Assembly (NCBI RefSeq): GCF_900215205.1 | Contig: NZ_OBDY01000006.1 | Location: forward strand, 248,001-312,000 | From: Paractinoplanes atraurantiacus | GTDB taxonomy: Bacteria; Actinomycetota; Actinomycetes; Mycobacteriales; Micromonosporaceae | Reading direction: 5' to 3' | Length of the DNA stretch: 64,000 nt | Part shown: in pieces, positions 63,413-64,000 of the stretch | Layout: each line of letters begins with the position of its first letter | Position numbering within the stretch: the first letter of the stretch is position 1 | Translations under genes and position numbers: made by a program | The notes under the pieces: generated by a model | The model's input: the letters and a program-made list of their open reading frames with translations, nothing else | Databases searched by the model: none | What the model was told of the DNA's origin: nothing

Positions 63413-63484
63413 GAGGCACTGGTTGATCGGCTCCTGGCACTCACGGTGTGCGGGGGTCAGGGCGACCGGCGCGACCGTTGGGGC

Positions 63485-63724
63485 ATGACCAAGCTGCTCG
63501 TCGGGGCCTCGGGCTCTGCTTCTGTCGCGGGACTGCCCGCGTACGTCAATGCCCTGCGCCTTGACCTCGACGCCACCGTGACCGTCGTGATGACCCGGTC
63601 GGCCCGGCTTTTCCTGCCCGAGCAGACCGTGGCCCTGCACGCGGACCGGGTGGTGACCGCGCAGGGGCCTTCGCTGCCGTCTCCGGCGGAGGTTGCGGCG
63701 GCAACCAAGGAGGCGCTGGGCTGA
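63485..63724 (+). pseudogene. flavoprotein (HFCD family) with internal deletion
   Basis: The frame encodes 79 residues starting MTKLLVGASGSASVAGLPAY, then LDATVTVVMTRSARLFLPEQ and ADRVVTAQ, the N-terminal FMN-binding part of homo-oligomeric flavin-containing Cys decarboxylase proteins (normally about 170-190 residues). It then jumps to PSLPSPAEVAAATKEALG, which matches the usual C-terminus. The FMN and substrate region between them is missing, so it is probably inactive. Confidence 0.65.
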
Positions 63725-63738
63725 GCCATGATCGGCGG

Positions 63739-64000
63739 GTGGAGTTCAGCGACTACCGGGCGGCGATCACCCGCACCTTCGTTCCGCTGGCCGCCGCGCC
63801 GCTCGGCCCGGACCCGTTCGAGGCCCGGCTGCGCCCCACGAGGAGGCCCGCCTGGACCCGGGCGATCTGGTCTTCTGCGACAGCACCCGCCCGTTCGGGT
63901 TCACCTTCCCGTCGCCGTTCGAGCAGGTCGTCGTCCAGGTTCCCGCCCGCCTGCTGCCGTCGCGGCCCCTGGCCCGGGCCACCGCCGTCCCGGTGCCCGG
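63739..64000 (+). pseudogene. AraC-type regulator, N-terminal part, internal deletion and frameshift (cut by right edge)
   Basis: GTG 63739 starts EFSDYRAAITRTFVPLAAAP and GPDPFEARLRP, the opening of an AraC-like ligand-binding domain. The next piece of the domain appears in another frame from about 63838 as HEEARLDPGDLVFCDSTRPF, GFTFPSPFEQVVVQVPARLL. About 60-80 residues that should lie between are missing and the frame changes, so the gene is broken. The HTH part would lie beyond the window. Confidence 0.6.

Overview
The window is a chromosomal segment of a high-GC actinobacterium, most likely a member of the Micromonosporaceae (Actinoplanes-like). The evidence is very high third-position GC, frequent GTG starts, a mycothiol ligase gene (mshC), a complete Pup-proteasome locus, an LLM-type F420-like oxidoreductase, and several small gene families typical of actinomycetes. 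No rRNA, tRNA or CRISPR array was seen. Long open frames opposite real genes are GC-bias shadows and were left out.

Layout. 1-1.9 kb: three minus-strand genes ending in the N-terminus of an FtsK/SpoIIIE-type ATPase cut by the window edge. 2.1-6.4 kb: minus-strand cassette of an MFS transporter, two tandem paralogous methyltransferases (one with eroded motifs) and a YbdK-type carboxylate-amine ligase. 6.5-15 kb: NYN-domain protein, ClpC-like unfoldase, LysR regulator, hemerythrin-like protein, M20 peptidase, small conserved proteins and an aldo/keto reductase. 15.2-19.8 kb: LLM oxidoreductase, histidine phosphatase, DUF3090 protein, SCO1664-family kinase-like protein and mshC, a block conserved in actinobacteria. 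19.8-26 kb: IS630 transposase remnant, secreted small protein, SMI1/KNR4 protein, membrane protein/XRE pair, GntR regulator, PAC2 protein, and 1.2 kb of G-rich low-complexity DNA. 26-38.8 kb: mixed metabolic genes and acetyltransferases, an ABC exporter, then a ribbon-helix-helix/DUF4097/small-ORF operon with strong operator-like palindromes. 39-48.8 kb: giant LuxR-type regulator with a repeat insertion, a four-gene lipid-like cassette (patatin, glycosyltransferase, membrane protein, alpha/beta hydrolase), a universal stress protein fusion, an orphan response regulator and a frameshifted NUDIX-like gene. 48.8-63.2 kb: the proteasome neighbourhood (RecB-like nuclease, site-2 protease, TrmI, ferredoxin, Mpa/ARC, acyltransferase, Dop, Pup, endonuclease VII-like protein, PrcB, PrcA, degenerate RmlB-like protein, PafA). 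63.2-64 kb: small membrane protein and two genes with internal deletions.

How it works together. Pup is ligated to target lysines by PafA and removed by Dop; Mpa/ARC unfolds pupylated proteins and feeds the PrcA/PrcB 20S core. This Pup already ends in Glu, so deamidation by Dop is not needed. TrmI, the RecB-like nuclease and the site-2 protease are the usual actinobacterial neighbours. The less usual elements are an endonuclease VII-like gene overlapping prcB, a catalytically eroded SDR between prcA and pafA, and an acyltransferase between mpa and dop. The best candidates for undescribed biology are the RHH operon with a 20-bp palindrome repeated inside a downstream gene, the patatin/glycosyltransferase/hydrolase cassette, and the nuclease nested in the proteasome operon.
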